Of a DNA stretch of 64,000 nucleotides, positions 61,685-64,000 are shown piece after piece. The DNA lies in contig NC_090984.1 in assembly GCF_041146395.1 (NCBI RefSeq), positions 88,485,114-88,549,113 of the forward strand. The letters are read 5' to 3'. The stretch is from Eulemur rufifrons. Its lineage: Eukaryota; Chordata; Mammalia; Primates; Lemuridae. The notes under the pieces were generated by a model that saw only the letters and a program-made list of their open reading frames with translations, ran no database searches and was not told the DNA's origin. The translations under genes were made by a program, and so were the position numbers. Numbering within the stretch: position 1 is the first letter of the stretch; each line of letters starts with the position of its first letter.

Positions 61685-64000
61685 CTTATTGATACCTACT
61701 ATATGCCCGTTCTAGAAAACCATGGGTCCACATGGGTTTCCAGAGAACTTATCAAGTAACCATAATTGAAAACATTTAACCCAAAGTTAAAATCCAAGAA
61801 CACAGAACAGAAAATTCTGTCCACTTGTTCCTCACTTGTCTGACCAGCTTGCTCATCTGTTTTTTCATAATTGATACAACCTGTCTGTGAATTTTTTTTA
61901 CCATGCTCTCCCTCTGTCTACTCTCATCAACCCCAACCTTAATGACAGGACATCCTTGTTCATCTTAAAGGTCTATTAGAATACCCCAGTATAACTAATA
62001 GGTCTTAAAGATGACATTGCAGTGGGCCTGGGGTAAGACTTTCTTTGATAGCAAAATAAAATCTCTTTCCAACAAAAGTACCAGTTAAGGGCCTTATTTC
62101 CAGGCCTTTGACTTTCAGCCATATTATTTAATATATTATTTAGACTTGATTTAAAGTTCACAAAATTTCAAATCAAATTAGATCTGTACTGATGTAAACA
62201 GAGTGCCATTGTCGGGCTGAGAGACAGATTACATGTATCTACCAGAAGGTGGCAGTGTTGTTTCTCCAAACAGTTCACAACCCAGAAAGGATCTTCAATC
62301 TAAGGACTAAAAGTCAGATGAGGCTATTTCTTGACTCAGTCTACACTTAATTCACACATACCCTTTACAATAAAGAATGTGGCTTGGATCTACTGCAAAA
62401 TTCACCAGCGTAATAATTCTCAACATATACAAAGAGGCAAAATATAATAAGAATATCTTTCTTTAAAGTATAACATGAGTTAACAGAAATGTATTGCACT
62501 TTGTGCAATTTTTCCTGCTAGAAGTTCTATATGGATGACACAGAAGTAAAGGACCTAGACCCTTAAGAAATTCGGAATATACTTGGGAAGAAAAACTATA
62601 TTCATAAAATCATCAGAATGTCTCTCATTTAAAATTGTGGCCTCAATCTAACTAGACGCTTCTGAATCTTTCTTCCTCTTCAACACTAAACCAGTCGATT
62701 TCCATCTAACTCATAGGTCTCCCTTCATCCTTACCTTAGCATGGCCATGTTTTATTTACCCCTTTCGTTTGTTTGACTTGAAATATCTCAGCATTTTACA
62801 TTTGTGGTGCTGGAAGGCAAAGAAAATAAGCCTTGAGGTAGCTCTTCCCCAGTGGGAATAAAAGGAACATTTCTTAGCCCTTCTTCCCAGACAGCCAAAT
62901 AGCCCTGAGCTCTGAGATCCTCCTGATATTTTTCACAGAAACCCCAAGAGCCTACCCACACTTAACAAAAGTTTAGCAGCCAAGAATTTTTTTTTTAAAG
63001 GAGAAAAATGCTTAAATTGCTTATATTCCCAACAATTTCAATCATTACACAAACTACATTTCAGTATATTTACTAACATGTTATGAAAAAAAATAGTAAG
63101 TATTCTTTACTACTCTCCTTGGCTTGCCTAAACAACAGCAACAGTAATACAATAATAGTAATCAAAAGCCTACTCTAGGTCTTTTTCTCTATCATGCGAA
63201 GGCTCTTGTTGTTTGGTTGCAATTAAATGAAAGTCACTATATGAACACCGTATCTATGTTACTATGCTCTGACTCAGAAAACTCATTGACTCAGTGAGTG
63301 TCTCTGACACAATTTTGCATAACTCTGGAATTCCCACAGTGGGGGTGGAAGAAGGAGTTAGTTGTGCATTAGTCTATTTTACCATATTTACAGGCAAAAG
63401 AAATAATACAGTCAGCTTCTAATAATATAGTCAGCTTCCTCTTCTCTCCACCATCTGTGAGGTTTGAAATTGCCTATTAGTTAAAGTTCATTGCTGAGAA
63501 CACAACGACTGATGCTACAGAGGGGGAAATGCCAGGTCAGCAACCGAACAGCTAAAGCCGCATGTGCCTGCTCCATTAATGCCCGTTTTTCATCTTTAGT
63601 GGGCTTCAGAGCTAAATAGCTAGGACAGACAATGCAAAGAAAAACACGACCACAACAAAAGACAGAAACTACACTATGGCTAAAATTAAATCTTCATACC
63701 AATCATGCATTTTTAATGTGAACGTTTATGGAAATTGTCTCTTAATGTTTAGACAGTGTTTTTCTTCATTGGTTATTTATAATGCTTTGAGCCTGGAAAC
63801 TCAAGCTAAATGGAAAAGCCAGAGAAGGGGATTTACTTAACAACCGACAAACTTGTCCTATCGTAAATTAGAAGAAGAAAGCCCATCATCTCTTCAAGCT
63901 GTATTGTGATAAATAACTTGAAGAGGCTACCAGGATTCGTGGCATCTTTTTTCCTTCCCAAGCTGGAATTCCCCATTATGGACTGTCTCTGACTGGTTTC
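61685..64000. other. Unique sequence, no gene recognised
   Basis: About 2.3 kb with no Alu, LTR or LINE that I recognise and no coding signal. It contains the CTCF-like site at 62242-62254 and two AP-1 cores at 63270-63293. Confidence 0.45.
62242..62254 (+). promoter_or_regulatory. CTCF-like core motif (one mismatch, candidate)
   Basis: ccagaaggtggca differs from CCASYAGRKGGCA at one position (A for Y). It points toward the plus strand, opposite to the site at 59138. Confidence 0.3.

Overview
This is a repeat-dense, AT-rich stretch of mammalian nuclear DNA, and I find no protein-coding exon, processed pseudogene, tRNA, rRNA or other structural RNA gene that I can support. The organism is almost certainly a strepsirrhine primate, most likely a lemur. 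The 15 Alu (7SL-derived) copies mostly carry the strepsirrhine form: a left arm with 'ctaggattacag', a right arm ending 'gctaggctgacgccacggc', and an expanded A-rich linker containing a second partial copy of the linker sequence. They sit alongside ordinary eutherian repeats: MIR, L2, old L1, MER1/MER5 hAT elements, and MST, MLT1 and MLT2 LTRs.

Layout. 1-10 kb: a MER1-type hAT element with its duplicated target site, one Alu, two MIRs, a MaLR LTR remnant and unassigned sequence. 10-13.7 kb: an L2 element split by a young Alu, MIRs, and a second MER1-type element with a perfect 8-bp target duplication. 15.4-20.7 kb: a LINE block in which an old plus-strand L1 is split by a minus-strand L1, and the right half is split again by an Alu. 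23.7-24.4 kb: an internally deleted mariner remnant that runs directly into a truncated MER1 piece and then into a G-rich palindrome. 28.6-34.5 kb: an Alu cluster (six copies) that includes an Alu inside an MST LTR and a close inverted Alu pair. 35.0-35.9 kb: an MLT2-type LTR. 35.9-44.0 kb: mostly unique DNA with a small CpG-rich patch beside a (GT)n tract. 44.2-47.4 kb: a long, degenerate L2 interrupted by a MIR and followed by an older-type Alu. 48-58 kb: MLT1, several L1 3' segments, more L2, an Alu and a MER5-like element. 58-64 kb: MIRs, one Alu, and otherwise unique DNA with a perfect CTCF-core match.

The window reads as intergenic or deep intronic DNA, and what it records is mainly a history of transposon insertion. 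The most interesting items are the mariner remnant with its chimeric edge, the three-level LINE/Alu nest, a cluster of short palindromes near 1.9 kb, and a few candidate regulatory motifs in otherwise repeat-free DNA. Repeat names come from my recognition of consensus features, not from a database search. Edges described as approximate could be off by tens of bases.
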